Shown here: one piece after another, positions 50,660 through 60,900 of the stretch
Numbering within the stretch: position 1 is the stretch's first letter
How the letters are laid out: each line of letters begins with the position of its first letter
NCBI RefSeq assembly: GCF_016586355.1
Contig: NZ_BLYI01000062.1
Span: 219,174-283,173, forward strand
Source of the DNA: Anaerostipes butyraticus
GTDB lineage: Bacteria > Bacillota > Clostridia > Lachnospirales > Lachnospiraceae
Direction: 5' to 3'
Length of the DNA: 64,000 nt
Translations under genes and position numbers: made by a program
The notes under the pieces: generated by a model
The model's input: the letters and a program-made list of their open reading frames with translations, nothing else
What the model was told of the DNA's origin: nothing
The model's database searches: none

Positions 50660-50725
50660 CACTCTTGTTCCATTTTTTACAATCTTATCTTATTTTCCAT
50701 CCTTATAATGAGTCGTAACAAAGAA

Positions 50726-50766
50726 CAACGGCGTCCTGGATATTTCATCCCGGGCGCCTCTTTTAT
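50726..50766 (+). terminator. terminator of the HTH gene
   Basis: GGCGTCCTGGAT (50730-50741) and ATCCCGGGCGCC (50747-50758) form a GC-rich stem with a 5-base loop, followed by TCTTTTATT. Confidence 0.85.
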
Positions 50767-50808
50767 TGGAAAACAATTTGGTTCAACTTGTGAAATGGAG
50801 GAATTATT

Positions 50809-52209
50809 ATGGAGAAAAAATTAGGTTTGCCCAGTGCTATTGCAGTCACTGTCGGCTTAATTGTTGCGTCAAGCTGTCTGTTATCTCTTGGTACCGGAAT
50901 CGGTCTTGCCGGAAGGGGTTTTATCATTTCTATGCTGATCGTTCTGGTTCTGAACATCTGTCTGGCATTATCTTTTTCAGAACTGCACGATCTGATGCCT
51001 GATGCGGAAGGGGGCATGGGACAGTACACCAAAGTAGGTCTTGGATCTGTCCCTTCTATTATATCCAATGTATCCGCCTATGTCGTTGTAAATCTTCTGG
51101 CAGCATCCGTTGAAGTGGCTATGTGCGGTATGGTCGTCAATGAACTATTCCTGCCGCAGATTCCTGCTCCGGCCATCAGTATTCTGTTTCTGGCAGCTCT
51201 GCTGCTTATCAACTATCACGGCGTCGATATTTTCTCTAAAATTCAGAATATTGTAGTCGGACTTCTGCTTCTTTCTATTCTGGCCATGGGAATTATCAGT
51301 TCTCTGAAACTTGGAACAGGCCAGATCATTGATGCCGCCAGTCAGACCCCGCCGGCAGTTACCGGACTCAGCGGATATGTCAGTCTTTCTTCTATGGCGT
51401 TCTGGCTGTTTATCGGCATTGAATTTGTCATCCCTGTATCTAAAAGTCTGAAGAATCCAAAACGTGACGTCTTGCTTGCCATGATTCTTGGCATCAGCAT
51501 CCTCTTTGTTCTTCAGTCCATTCTCGGAAACGGAATGACCAACTATGTTACTCTGACTGAACTTGCTTCCTCCAGTATGCCCCATATGGTATTCGCCCGG
51601 AATCTTCTTGGTACACCAGGTGCTCTCTGGATGGGACTGATTACCATTCTCGCCGGCGTCAGCACAGCAAATACGGTTCTTGGCGGAATTCCCAATGTAT
51701 TAGCAGGAATGGCCGAAAATGATCTGCTTCCAAAATGCTTTGCAAAAAAGAACAAACATAATGTCGCCCTTACAGGTATGTTTTTCATTGGTATCGGTGA
51801 CACTATCCTTGTAATCACTGGTGTTACAAATTCAAGCACTTTATCCAGTCTTCTCCTGGCTGCATCCTGTTTCTGGCTGACATCTTATATCCTGGTCAAC
51901 CTTACCGTTCTTGTTTTGAGGCGCCGGTACCCGGATCATCCCGCCCGCAGGAAATCTCTTGTTCTCGGCGGAATTCCTCAGATCATTGCCATTATAGGGG
52001 ATGTTTATATGATTGTACATATTGCGGAAGGTGCACAGCGCATTTTCATTTACCAGCTTTATTTTGTAATTCTTGCCGTTACTCTGATTTATGCAGTTAT
52101 CTGGACACGCTTTGTCCGAAAACAGCCGATGTTTGTACCTGCAGATTTAAGTGATATTGAAGGTGCTGCATCTTCTTACACCAACAATCAGCAGCCTGCC
52201 GCTGTATAA
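50809..52209 (+). CDS. APC-family amino acid permease
   Basis: A 466-residue permease with about twelve helices. It has the APC first-helix pattern IAVTVGLIVASSCLLSLGTG, the EGGMGQYTKVGLG region, FWLFIGIEFVIPVSKSLKNPKRD of helix 6, and GIPNVLAGMAENDLLPKCF. APC permeases import amino acids or amines. It is the first gene of the region coding for the amine-oxidising complex and probably brings in its substrate. A terminator-like hairpin separates it from the rest, which may lower downstream expression. Confidence 0.92.
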   Translation: MEKKLGLPSAIAVTVGLIVASSCLLSLGTGIGLAGRGFIISMLIVLVLNICLALSFSELHDLMPDAEGGMGQYTKVGLGSVPSIISNVSAYVVVNLLAASVEVAMCGMVVNELFLPQIPAPAISILFLAALLLINYHGVDIFSKIQNIVVGLLLLSILAMGIISSLKLGTGQIIDAASQTPPAVTGLSGYVSLSSMAFWLFIGIEFVIPVSKSLKNPKRDVLLAMILGISILFVLQSILGNGMTNYVTLTELASSSMPHMVFARNLLGTPGALWMGLITILAGVSTANTVLGGIPNVLAGMAENDLLPKCFAKKNKHNVALTGMFFIGIGDTILVITGVTNSSTLSSLLLAASCFWLTSYILVNLTVLVLRRRYPDHPARRKSLVLGGIPQIIAIIGDVYMIVHIAEGAQRIFIYQLYFVILAVTLIYAVIWTRFVRKQPMFVPADLSDIEGAASSYTNNQQPAAV

Positions 52210-52277
52210 ATTTATATAGTTCCGATTTTTACAATTTTTTTCAGCAGGAATCATCTACAATGAAAACCAGTTAAAAC

Positions 52278-52319
52278 AAAGGCGTTTGAAACAGCAGTTT
52301 CAGACGTCTTTATTTTTTT
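52278..52319 (+). terminator. terminator or attenuator after the permease gene
   Basis: AAAGGCGTTTGAAAC (52278-52292) pairs with GTTTCAGACGTCTTT (52297-52311) with two mismatches, and is followed by a run of seven T. The next gene starts 34 bases later without a visible new promoter, so it may terminate only partly. Confidence 0.8.
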
Positions 52320-52345
52320 ATAAATTCTGACAAGGAGGCTTTCAA

Positions 52346-53488
52346 ATGAATTACCCAAAAGTTGATTTTTTGTATTTAAATGAACAGGATATGATCGCTG
52401 CCGGTGTCAAAGACATGGCCCGCTGTATTGATACGATGGAAGAAATGTTCCGCCTGTTAAAAGCAGGTGACTACCGTATGGGCGGCGCCAACGGAAACTC
52501 CCACGGATGTATGATGGAATTTCCAAAAGAATCTCCATTTCCCAACATGCCGGTGGACGGACCGGATCGAAGATTCATGGCAATGCCTGCATATCTTGGC
52601 GGAAAATTTGATATGGCCGGCGTTAAATGGTATGGCTCCAACATGGAAAACAAGAAAAAAGGTCTTCCGAGATCCATTTTAATGCTTACATTAAATGATA
52701 AAGATACCGGTGCGCCTCTGGCCTATATGTCCGCCAATATTCTGAGCGCTTATCGTACCGGTGCGGTTCCCGGAGTGGGGATCAAACATTTTGCTCATCC
52801 GGACAGCAGCGCCATTGGTATTATCGGACCTGGTGTTATGAGTAAAACAATCCTTGCTGCTGCCATGGCTGTTCGTCCCGGAATCAAAACAATAAAAATC
52901 AAAGGAAGCAGTCCTTCTTCCAAATCTGCAAAAGAATTTGCCCGTTTTACAGAAGAAACTTATCCGTCCATATCCAATATCGAAATTGTAGGCACGGAAG
53001 AAGAAGCCGTCAGAGATTGTGATATCATCTGCATCGCCACCTCTTCTCCGACCGGAAATATCGAAGATTATCCATATATCAAAGAAAGCTGGATCAAACC
53101 AGGAGCACTGTTCTGCTGCCCGGCAGCCGCACGGTTCGATGATGATTTTATCCTGCACCGCGCACGGACTATTGCCGACAATACCATGCTCTATGAGGCC
53201 TGGGAAGAGGAAATGGATTTCCCTGCCTATGAAACTATTCCGATTCCCGCAGTCCACTGCATGGATCTGATTACAGAAGGCAGAATGAAGGCTTCCCAGA
53301 TTGATGATCTGGGAGATATTCTTACCGGCAAAATCCCAACCCATCGAAAGGACAATGAAATCATTGTGTATTCCATCGGCGGAATGCCTGTCGAAGATGT
53401 TGCCTGGGGAACTGTCGTCTATAAAAACGCTTTAAAGCAGGGAATCGGAACCAGATTGAATCTCTGGGATCAGCCTGCACTGGCATAG
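52346..53488 (+). CDS. ornithine cyclodeaminase/mu-crystallin family enzyme
   Basis: A 380-residue protein with the NAD-binding region IGIIGPGVMSKTILAAAMAV and the family loops MPAYLGGKFDMAGVKWYGS and LSAYRTGAVPGVGIKH. It is about 50 residues longer than classical ornithine cyclodeaminase. Family members deaminate ornithine to proline or reduce cyclic imines. Some database entries name similar proteins a tyramine oxidase subunit, which I cannot verify. Neighbours are an opine/HCN-type dehydrogenase, so reduction or hydrolysis of an imine intermediate is plausible. Confidence 0.85.
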   Translation: MNYPKVDFLYLNEQDMIAAGVKDMARCIDTMEEMFRLLKAGDYRMGGANGNSHGCMMEFPKESPFPNMPVDGPDRRFMAMPAYLGGKFDMAGVKWYGSNMENKKKGLPRSILMLTLNDKDTGAPLAYMSANILSAYRTGAVPGVGIKHFAHPDSSAIGIIGPGVMSKTILAAAMAVRPGIKTIKIKGSSPSSKSAKEFARFTEETYPSISNIEIVGTEEEAVRDCDIICIATSSPTGNIEDYPYIKESWIKPGALFCCPAAARFDDDFILHRARTIADNTMLYEAWEEEMDFPAYETIPIPAVHCMDLITEGRMKASQIDDLGDILTGKIPTHRKDNEIIVYSIGGMPVEDVAWGTVVYKNALKQGIGTRLNLWDQPALA

Positions 53489-53510
53489 CGGATGGAAAGG
53501 AAGGATCAAA

Positions 53511-53852
53511 ATGAACGTAAGAATGGAAGAACATCCGATTCTCGGAAATTTCTCCAAAGGAAGAAAAGTTAATTTTACCTATGATGGAAAAACATTATCC
53601 GGTTATGAAGGTGAACCGATTGCCGCCGCTTTAAAAGCAGCTGGTGTTATGGTTCACCGTTATACACAAAAACAGCATAAACCGAGAGGAATCTTTTGTG
53701 CCATCGGCCGCTGTACCGACTGTGTGATGGTCGTAGACGGACAGCCAAATATCCGTACCTGCGTAACGCCTCTGAGAGAAGGTATGTGCGTCCAAACACA
53801 GTACGGCGTATCTACAAAGCCTGACAAAACATCAGAGAAAGGAAGCGATTAA
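53511..53852 (+). CDS. HcnA/opine-oxidase-type 2Fe-2S small subunit
   Basis: A 113-residue protein of the HcnA family, also like the N-terminal part of sarcosine oxidase alpha. The 2Fe-2S cysteines lie in GIFCAIGRCTDCVMVVDGQ and IRTCVTP. It carries electrons in a multi-subunit amine dehydrogenase together with the next three products. It follows the cyclodeaminase gene by about 20 bases and starts behind GGAAAGGAAGG. Confidence 0.9.
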   Translation: MNVRMEEHPILGNFSKGRKVNFTYDGKTLSGYEGEPIAAALKAAGVMVHRYTQKQHKPRGIFCAIGRCTDCVMVVDGQPNIRTCVTPLREGMCVQTQYGVSTKPDKTSEKGSD

Positions 53853-53855
53853 GCA

Positions 53856-55436
53856 ATGAAACGATATGATTTGATCGTTGTCGGTGCCGGTCCTGCCGGC
53901 TTATCGGCAGCCATAGAAGCAGCAAAACTGAAAATGAATGTCATTGTTTTCGATGAAAACGAAAAACCGGGCGGACAGCTTTTTAAACAGATTCATAAAT
54001 TTTTCGGTTCAAAAGAACACAAAGCCAAAATCCGCGGTTTCAAGATTGGACAGGATCTGCTGAAAGAAGCAGAGGAACTGGGCGTAACCGTCTGTCTCAA
54101 TGCTGTGGTATCCGGCATGTATATGGATAAAGAACTCACTGTAAAAATTAACAATCAGATCCACCATGTCAAAGGAGATTCCATTATTATCGCCACCGGC
54201 GCAGCAGAAAACATGGTTACGTTCGAAGGCTGGACGCTTCCCGGCGTGATCGGTGCCGGCGCCGCTCAGACCATGATGAACCTTCACGGCATTCGTCCCG
54301 GACAGAAAGTCTTTATGCTTGGAACTGGAAATGTAGGACTCGTCGTAAGCTATCAGCTCCTTCAGGCAGGCTGCGAAGTCGTGGCTCTTGCCGATGCGGC
54401 GCCTCGCATCGGAGGCTACGGCGTCCACGCCTCCAAGGTCGCCCGCTGCGGTGTTCCTTTTTATACATCCCATACGATCGTAAAAGCAGAGGGAGACACC
54501 CAGGTCACCGGCGTTACCATTGCTGAAATCGATAATAAATTTCAATTCATACCTGGAACAGAAAAACATTTTGATGCAGACACCATCTGCATTGCAGTAG
54601 GACTTTCTCCTATGTCACAGCTTCTTAAAATGGCAGGCTGTCAAATGGAAGATAATCCAAAACGAGGCGGTCAGGTTCCGATTGTCGATGCCTGCGGTCA
54701 GACTTCTATTGAGGGAATCTTTGCCGCCGGAGACGTAGAAGGCATTGAAGAAGCCAGTTCCGCCATGATCGGAGGCCGCATCTGCGGTATTGCCGCCGCA
54801 CATTTCCTTGGTTATATGGATGATGCTGCTTTTGAGCAGCAGTATGAAATCCATCAGCAGGCTCTCTCCGGACTCCGGCAGGGTATGTTTGCCCCGGAAA
54901 ACCGCGGAAAAATTCTTACAAAAACAGAAGAAAATATTGATATCTCCGCAAATCTCCTGGAAAAAGGCTATCTTGATGATTCTGAAATTGAAAAATATCC
55001 CGGCGTCACCCACACAATCGGCGTCCATCCTGTCATCGAATGTTCTCAAAATATTCCATGCAACCCTTGTCAGAATGCCTGCCCTAAGCACTGCATTAAA
55101 ATAGGCGAAAAAATCACATCCCTTCCTGCTGTAGATGAAACAGCTCAGTGCATCGGCTGCGGTATGTGTGTTGCGTCCTGTTCCGGCCAGGCCATTTTCC
55201 TGGTGGACGAAGCCTGCGATGAAACTTATGCTTCTGTTATGCTGCCATATGAATTCCTGCCTCTTCCCAAAGCAGGGGATACAGGCATTGCCCTCGGAAG
55301 AGACGGCAGTCCATGCTGTGAAGCAGAAGTAATCTCTGTCAAAAGTTCACCTGCTTTTGACCACACTCATCTTCTGACGATGAAAGTTCCGAAGCAGTAT
55401 GCCATGAAAGCAAGATTTTTCAGGAAGGAGGCCTGA
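53856..55436 (+). CDS. HcnB-type FAD oxidoreductase with ferredoxin domain
   Basis: A 526-residue flavoprotein. The first FAD motif is VGAGPAGLSAAIEA, the NAD-type motif is MLGTGNVGLVVSYQL, and the second FAD motif is GIFAAGDVEGI. The C-terminal 140 residues hold a 2[4Fe-4S] ferredoxin domain (CNPCQNACPKHC and CIGCGMCVASC), which HcnB and OoxA lack. That addition suggests electrons leave through ferredoxin in this anaerobe instead of a respiratory chain. It starts 4 bases after the HcnA-like stop. Confidence 0.9.
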   Translation: MKRYDLIVVGAGPAGLSAAIEAAKLKMNVIVFDENEKPGGQLFKQIHKFFGSKEHKAKIRGFKIGQDLLKEAEELGVTVCLNAVVSGMYMDKELTVKINNQIHHVKGDSIIIATGAAENMVTFEGWTLPGVIGAGAAQTMMNLHGIRPGQKVFMLGTGNVGLVVSYQLLQAGCEVVALADAAPRIGGYGVHASKVARCGVPFYTSHTIVKAEGDTQVTGVTIAEIDNKFQFIPGTEKHFDADTICIAVGLSPMSQLLKMAGCQMEDNPKRGGQVPIVDACGQTSIEGIFAAGDVEGIEEASSAMIGGRICGIAAAHFLGYMDDAAFEQQYEIHQQALSGLRQGMFAPENRGKILTKTEENIDISANLLEKGYLDDSEIEKYPGVTHTIGVHPVIECSQNIPCNPCQNACPKHCIKIGEKITSLPAVDETAQCIGCGMCVASCSGQAIFLVDEACDETYASVMLPYEFLPLPKAGDTGIALGRDGSPCCEAEVISVKSSPAFDHTHLLTMKVPKQYAMKARFFRKEA

Positions 55437-55438
55437 CT

Positions 55439-55768
55439 ATGAACTCTATCAACGACCGTTCTATCAATATTGGAGAATATATCCCTGCGCCGGATGATGA
55501 CATGCTGATCTGCCGGTGTGAGGAAATTACAAAAGGAGAAATCCGCCGGGCAGTTCATGACGGCATGTTCACCTTAACCGAAATCCGCCGTTATCTGCGC
55601 ACCGGAATGGGACTCTGCCAGGGTCAGACCTGCTCCAAATTAGTAAAAAGCATTGTGGCCAGAGAACTGCAGGTATCTCCTGACAAACTCGAACCTGCCA
55701 CCTCACGGGCGCCGATGCGGCCAATCGAAATGTGTATCCTGGCAAATGAAAGAAAGGAGGAAGCCTGA
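55439..55768 (+). CDS. BFD-like 2Fe-2S protein
   Basis: A 109-residue protein with a bacterioferritin-associated-ferredoxin fold: CRCEEITKGEIRRAV and GLCQGQTCSKLV provide the four cysteines. In many opine and sarcosine oxidases this domain is the C-terminal part of the alpha subunit; here it is a separate gene. It overlaps neither neighbour but lies 2 bases from the previous stop. Confidence 0.92.
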   Translation: MNSINDRSINIGEYIPAPDDDMLICRCEEITKGEIRRAVHDGMFTLTEIRRYLRTGMGLCQGQTCSKLVKSIVARELQVSPDKLEPATSRAPMRPIEMCILANERKEEA

Positions 55769-56896
55769 ATGAAACATTCTGCAGATGTTATTATTGTCGG
55801 CGGCGGCATCATTGGATGCGCTGCAGCTTATTATCTCGCGAAAAGAGGTGTTTCCGTCCTGGTACTGGAAGGAAGCAGTTATATTGGAAACGGGGGTTCC
55901 TCCAGAAACGGCGGCGGTGTCCGCCAGTCCGGACGTGACCCCAGAGAACTCCCTCTAGCCATGTACGGAATTCAGAAGTTATGGTCGACATTATCCGAAG
56001 AACTGGAAGTGGACTGCGAATACCATCAGGACGGCAATCTCCGTCTCGGAAAGACACCGGAACACCTGGAAATTCTTTCGGGACTTGCCGACCGTGCCAG
56101 AGCCTGCGGCCTGGATGTAAAAATGATCAGCGGCGATGAAGTCCGAACCATCAACCCTTATCTTTCCAGAGAGGTAATCGGCGCCAGCTGGTGTCCGACC
56201 GATGGTCACGCCAATCCGCTCACTACGACCCTCGGATACTACAAACAGGCTCGAAAAATGGGGGTATGCTTTCTTACAGAACAAAAAGTTACCAAACTGA
56301 AGAAAATCAAAGGAAAACTCCGTCAGGTTATCACTTCAACCGATGTATTTGAAGCCGATACCGTTATTGTGGCTGCAGGCCTTGACAGCCGCCCGATTCT
56401 GGCTACCGTAAACATTGATATTCCGATGCAGTCCGTTATGCTGGAAGGCCTTGTAACTGAAGCTCAGGCTCCTATGTTTAATCAGATGCTTGGAACCGCA
56501 GAAGCTGATTTCTACGGTCATCAGACCAAACACGGCTCCTTTGTTTTCGGAGGAACTCTTGGTCTGGAAGGATTCACAAAGGATAACGGCACGCCGATTT
56601 CCAACAGTCTTGCAGCTTCCAGTACCTGCCGCGGAATCATCAAATATTTCCCGGCCCTGAAACACGCAAAAATTGTCCGCACCTGGGCAGGATGGATGGA
56701 TTTGTGCGCAGATAAAGTCCCGGTTATCAGCCCTGTAGAAGAAGTTCCCGGCCTGATCGTTGCCTGTGGTTTTTCCGGGCACGGCTTTGGAATCGCCCCG
56801 GCTGTTGGCTATAATCTTGCACAGCTGGTTACGGAGGGCAGAACAGATGTGGATCTTCATGAACTGCAGTATAACCGGTTCCACGCCAAAAGTTGA
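55769..56896 (+). CDS. HcnC/DadA-type FAD-dependent amine oxidoreductase (catalytic subunit)
   Basis: A 375-residue flavoprotein of the glycine oxidase/sarcosine oxidase beta family. The FAD motif is VGGGIIGCAAAYYLAKRG, followed by NGGSSRNGGGVRQSGRD (near the FAD-contact region) and a C-terminal GFSGHGFGIAPAVG loop typical of amine oxidases. It likely oxidises a C-N bond of a secondary amine, imino acid or D-amino acid. It is the last enzyme gene, directly adjoining the BFD-like gene. Confidence 0.9.
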   Translation: MKHSADVIIVGGGIIGCAAAYYLAKRGVSVLVLEGSSYIGNGGSSRNGGGVRQSGRDPRELPLAMYGIQKLWSTLSEELEVDCEYHQDGNLRLGKTPEHLEILSGLADRARACGLDVKMISGDEVRTINPYLSREVIGASWCPTDGHANPLTTTLGYYKQARKMGVCFLTEQKVTKLKKIKGKLRQVITSTDVFEADTVIVAAGLDSRPILATVNIDIPMQSVMLEGLVTEAQAPMFNQMLGTAEADFYGHQTKHGSFVFGGTLGLEGFTKDNGTPISNSLAASSTCRGIIKYFPALKHAKIVRTWAGWMDLCADKVPVISPVEEVPGLIVACGFSGHGFGIAPAVGYNLAQLVTEGRTDVDLHELQYNRFHAKS

Positions 56897-56942
56897 CACC
56901 CTTTTATTCTTTTACTATCATTGAATACAACGTACCTAAGTC

Positions 56943-56976
56943 AAAGGAGGCTTGCATATTTTGCGGCCTCCTTTTT
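56943..56976 (+). terminator. terminator of the amine oxidoreductase operon
   Basis: AAAGGAGGC (56943-56951) and GCCTCCTTT (56966-56974) form a 9-bp stem with a 14-base loop, followed by TTTCT. It lies between the operon and the AraC gene. Its stem includes a ribosome-site-like AGGAGG. Confidence 0.8.
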
Positions 56977-56998
56977 CTATTATCAGGAGGAATGGCTC

Positions 56999-57853
56999 AT
57001 GGAAGATAATGACTTGAAAATACGGCCAAAACAGCCTTATTTTGTTATGGCATCATCCAAATATTATAAGTCTGTTATTTTAAAATACGGAATCTCTCAT
57101 TTTTACAGTTTTGAACTGACAGAAGGAAAAGACAATGCTGTCCTGGCAATCCCGGACGGATGTGTTGATATCCTTTTCTGCTGTGATGAATCTCACCCGG
57201 AAGCCAGAATCTGCGGAACCGTACTCTCTCCTTCTGTTGTCTTCAATCAGAGTGCGGCCTACTATTTCGGCGTCCGTTTTCTTCCCGGAAAGGTGCCGGA
57301 TATCTGTAATCTTCCCATGTCTGAAATCATCAATCAGGAACTTCCTCTTGATGAAGTCATTCAGGACAAAGACCTGATCGAAAAAATTACCAGTATTCGT
57401 GATTTTAAAGAACAGCAGAAAATATTTCTGGACACATACCTTCATTACTATATTCTAAGTGCCGGTTATAACCCAAAACAGAATCTCCGGGAATACCTGA
57501 TCTCACAGATTGTTTTAAGCGCCGGAAGCCTTTCCATTGGCGAGTTATCCACACAGACCGGATATTCCGAGCGTTATATCAACAAAGTGTTTAAAGCTTA
57601 TTATGGAATGACGCCAAAAATGTTCTCCAAAATGATGCGGTTCCAGTATCTGCTGGATAATCTGAATCTTAATATGGAACATGTGGATTTTGCGGAACTG
57701 GCACAGATCACAGGCTATTATGACCAGTCTCATATGATGAAAGACTTCAAATCCTTTACGAAAACGACGCCAAGGAAATATCTGCTTTCCCTGGAACATG
57801 AAAACTATGACGACCGGCTGATCGTGATAAAAAGGGAAAAGAAAACATTCTAA
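56999..57853 (+). CDS. AraC-family transcriptional regulator
   Basis: From ATG 56999 behind AGGAGG the product is 284 residues. The N-terminal 150 are a DUF6597/AraC ligand region (LAIPDGCVDILFCCDESHPEARICG, FGVRFLPG). The C-terminal 100 hold two helix-turn-helix motifs: SIGELSTQTGYSERYINKVFKAYYGMTPKMF and DFAELAQITGYYDQSHMMKDFKSFTKTTPRKY. It lies after the amine-oxidising operon in the same direction and probably controls it. A longer frame to 56921 lacks a ribosome site. Confidence 0.9.
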   Translation: MEDNDLKIRPKQPYFVMASSKYYKSVILKYGISHFYSFELTEGKDNAVLAIPDGCVDILFCCDESHPEARICGTVLSPSVVFNQSAAYYFGVRFLPGKVPDICNLPMSEIINQELPLDEVIQDKDLIEKITSIRDFKEQQKIFLDTYLHYYILSAGYNPKQNLREYLISQIVLSAGSLSIGELSTQTGYSERYINKVFKAYYGMTPKMFSKMMRFQYLLDNLNLNMEHVDFAELAQITGYYDQSHMMKDFKSFTKTTPRKYLLSLEHENYDDRLIVIKREKKTF

Positions 57854-57886
57854 AAAACACCCTGCCAGGTTCCCCCGGCAGAGTGC
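57851..57886 (-). terminator. terminator of ileS, shared with the AraC gene
   Basis: CACCCTGCC (57858-57866) and GGCAGAGTG (57877-57885) pair with one wobble on the minus strand, followed by six T. It lies between two convergent genes. Confidence 0.75.
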
Positions 57887-57901
57887 CTTTCTTTCTCTTT
57901 C

Positions 57902-60900
57902 TTATCGTTTTTCAACGCCTAATTCTACTTTTTCTCCGTTAATGTTCCACTCTTTGGTAAATCCGGAAACTTCTCCTGCTTTTACCTCATCTGCCAGAAC
58001 ATCTCCTGCGATTTCAGCTTCGTTCTTCGCGATAGTATCATGAGCCTTGTCACTTCCTTTGTAAGAAAGTGTGATGTGGTCTGTGACCTCGAATCCTGCT
58101 TCCTTACGCATGGACTGTACTTTGCTGACAACCTCACGGACAAATCCTTCTTCCAGAAGTTCCGGAGTCAGGTTGGTATCCAGAACAACGGTAACGCCAT
58201 TGTCGGCTTCTGTTACATATCCTTCCTGTTTAACCATTTCGATCAGAAGATCTTCTTCTGCCAGTTCAACCGGAGTTCCATCTACGCTAAATTCCAGCAC
58301 GCCTTTGGCATCCAGATCCGCTTTGGCAGCGTTGCCGTCAACATTTGCAAGGTAATTGCGGATTCCTCCTACCAGTTTTCCGTATTTCGGTCCTACCGTC
58401 TTAAGCTGCGGTTTAAAGTTGTAAGTTGTGAAAGATGATACGTCATCTGTAAACTCAATTTCTTTTACATTCAGCTCATCTAGGATGATTTCCTGATCAT
58501 AGTCCGGCAGATCCCTGTCAGCTTTTACATACATCTTTCCGATTGGCTGACGGTTCTTGATCGCTGCGCTGTTTCTGCAGGCACGTCCGAGAACTACGAT
58601 TTTCAATACCATATCCATGTCAGCTTCCAGCGTTTCATCTACCTGATCTGCCTGGTAAACAGGGAAATCACATAAATGAATGCTTTCAGGAGCGTCTTTA
58701 TCTACACTTCTTACGATATTCTGATAAATTTCTTCTGTCATAAACGGAATCATCGGCGCCGCTGCCTTACATACTGTAACAAGTGCTGTATACAGTGTCA
58801 TGTAAGCATTGATCTTATCCTGTTCCATTCCTTTTGCCCAGAAACGGTCACGGCAGCGTCTTACATACCAGTTGCTCATATCATCTACAAAATCCTGAAG
58901 GGCTCTTGCTGCTTCCGGAATTTTATAAGCGCCAAGATCTTCATCCACTGTTTTCACCATGGTGTTCATCTTGGATAATAACCATTTGTCCATAACAGAA
59001 AGCTTATCATATTCTAATGCATGTTTTGTCGGATCAAACTGATCGATTTCCGCATACAGTACATAGAATGCATAAGTGTTCCATAAGGTTCCCATGAATT
59101 TACGCTGTCCTTCTGTTACCGCTTTGTCATGGAAACGATTTGGCAGCCATGGTGCGCTGTTGGTATAGAAATACCAGCGGATCGCATCTGCTCCGTGCTC
59201 TTCCAGAGCTTCAAACGGATCGACCGCATTTCCTTTGGACTTACTCATCTTCTGTCCATTTTCATCCTGCACATGTCCCAGAACGACAACATTCTTGTAT
59301 GGCGCTTTGTTAAACAGCAGCGTGGAAATTGCCATCAGGGAATAGAACCATCCACGAGTCTGGTCTACTGCCTCTGAAATGAAATCTGCCGGGAAATTCT
59401 CCTCGAAGATTTCTTTGTTCTCGAATGGATAATGCCACTGAGCAAACGGCATGGATCCTGAGTCAAACCAGCAGTCAATAACTTCTTCCACTCGGTGCAT
59501 TTCTTTGCCGCAGACCGGACACTTGATCGTCACATCATCAATGTACGGACGATGAAGTTCAATGTCATCCGGACAGTTGTCTGACATGCTCTTTAATTCT
59601 TCAATGGATCCGATAGAATGCTGATGTCCGCATTCACATTCCCAGATATTTAACGGAGTTCCCCAGTAACGGTTTCTGGAAATTCCCCAGTCCTGAACAT
59701 TTTCCAGCCAGTCTCCAAAACGTCCTTTTCCAATGCTTTCCGGAATCCAGTTGACGGTATTGTTGTTGGCGATCAGCTGATCCTTTACTTCCGTCATCTT
59801 GATAAACCAGGATTCTCTTGCATAGTAGATCAGCGGAGTATCACATCTCCAGCAGTGAGGATAGCTGTGCTCGAATTTCGGAGCGTCATATAATAATCCT
59901 CTGGAATCCAGGTCTTTTAACACTTCCGGATCGGCCTTCTTAACAAACAGACCGGCAAACGGAGTCTCAGGAGACATATTTCCTTTTTCATCTACCAGCT
60001 GTACAAACGGCATATCGTATTTGCGTCCGACTTTCGCATCGTCCTCACCAAATGCAGGCGCAATATGAACGATTCCGGTACCGTCTGTTAATGTTACATA
60101 TCCGTCACATGTTACATAAAACGCTTTCTTATGCTGTTTTTCCGCTACTTTGGCAGCACATTCATAAAGAGGTTCATATTCTTTATATTCCAGTTCTTTT
60201 CCCTGGTAAGTTTCCAGCACTTCATAAGCCGGAGTTCCCGCTTCCTCGTCTGCCAGCTTTCCAAGAACCGTGTCCAGCAGAGCTTCTGCCATATAATATA
60301 CATATCCGTCCGCTGCCTTTACCTTTGCGTAAGTCTCATCCGGATTGACACAAAGTCCGATGTTGGAAGGCAGTGTCCAAGGCGTTGTGGTCCATGCCAG
60401 GAAGTATGCATCCTCATCCTTTACCTTAAAACGGACAACCGCTGAACGTTCTTTAACATCTTTATATCCCTGAGCCACTTCCTGCGCAGAAAGCGGAGTT
60501 CCGCATCTTGGGCAGTAAGGAACGATCTTGAATCCCTTATAAAGAAGACCTTTGTCCCAGATCTGTTTTAATGCCCACCATACAGATTCGATAAAGTCGT
60601 TGTCATATGTTACATACGGATGATCCATATCTGCCCAGAATCCTACAATGTTGGAGAAATCCTCCCACATTCCTTTATACTTCCAGACACTTTCCTTACA
60701 TTTCTTAATAAACGGCTCCAGTCCGTAGTCTTCAATCTGATCTTTTCCATCCAGGCCTAAAAGTTTTTCCACTTCCAGTTCCACCGGAAGCCCATGGGTA
60801 TCCCATCCGGCTTTTCGGGTTACTTTATGACCTTTCATTGTCTGATAACGCGGAATCATATCTTTGATGACACGGGTCAGCACATGTCCGATATGAGGTT

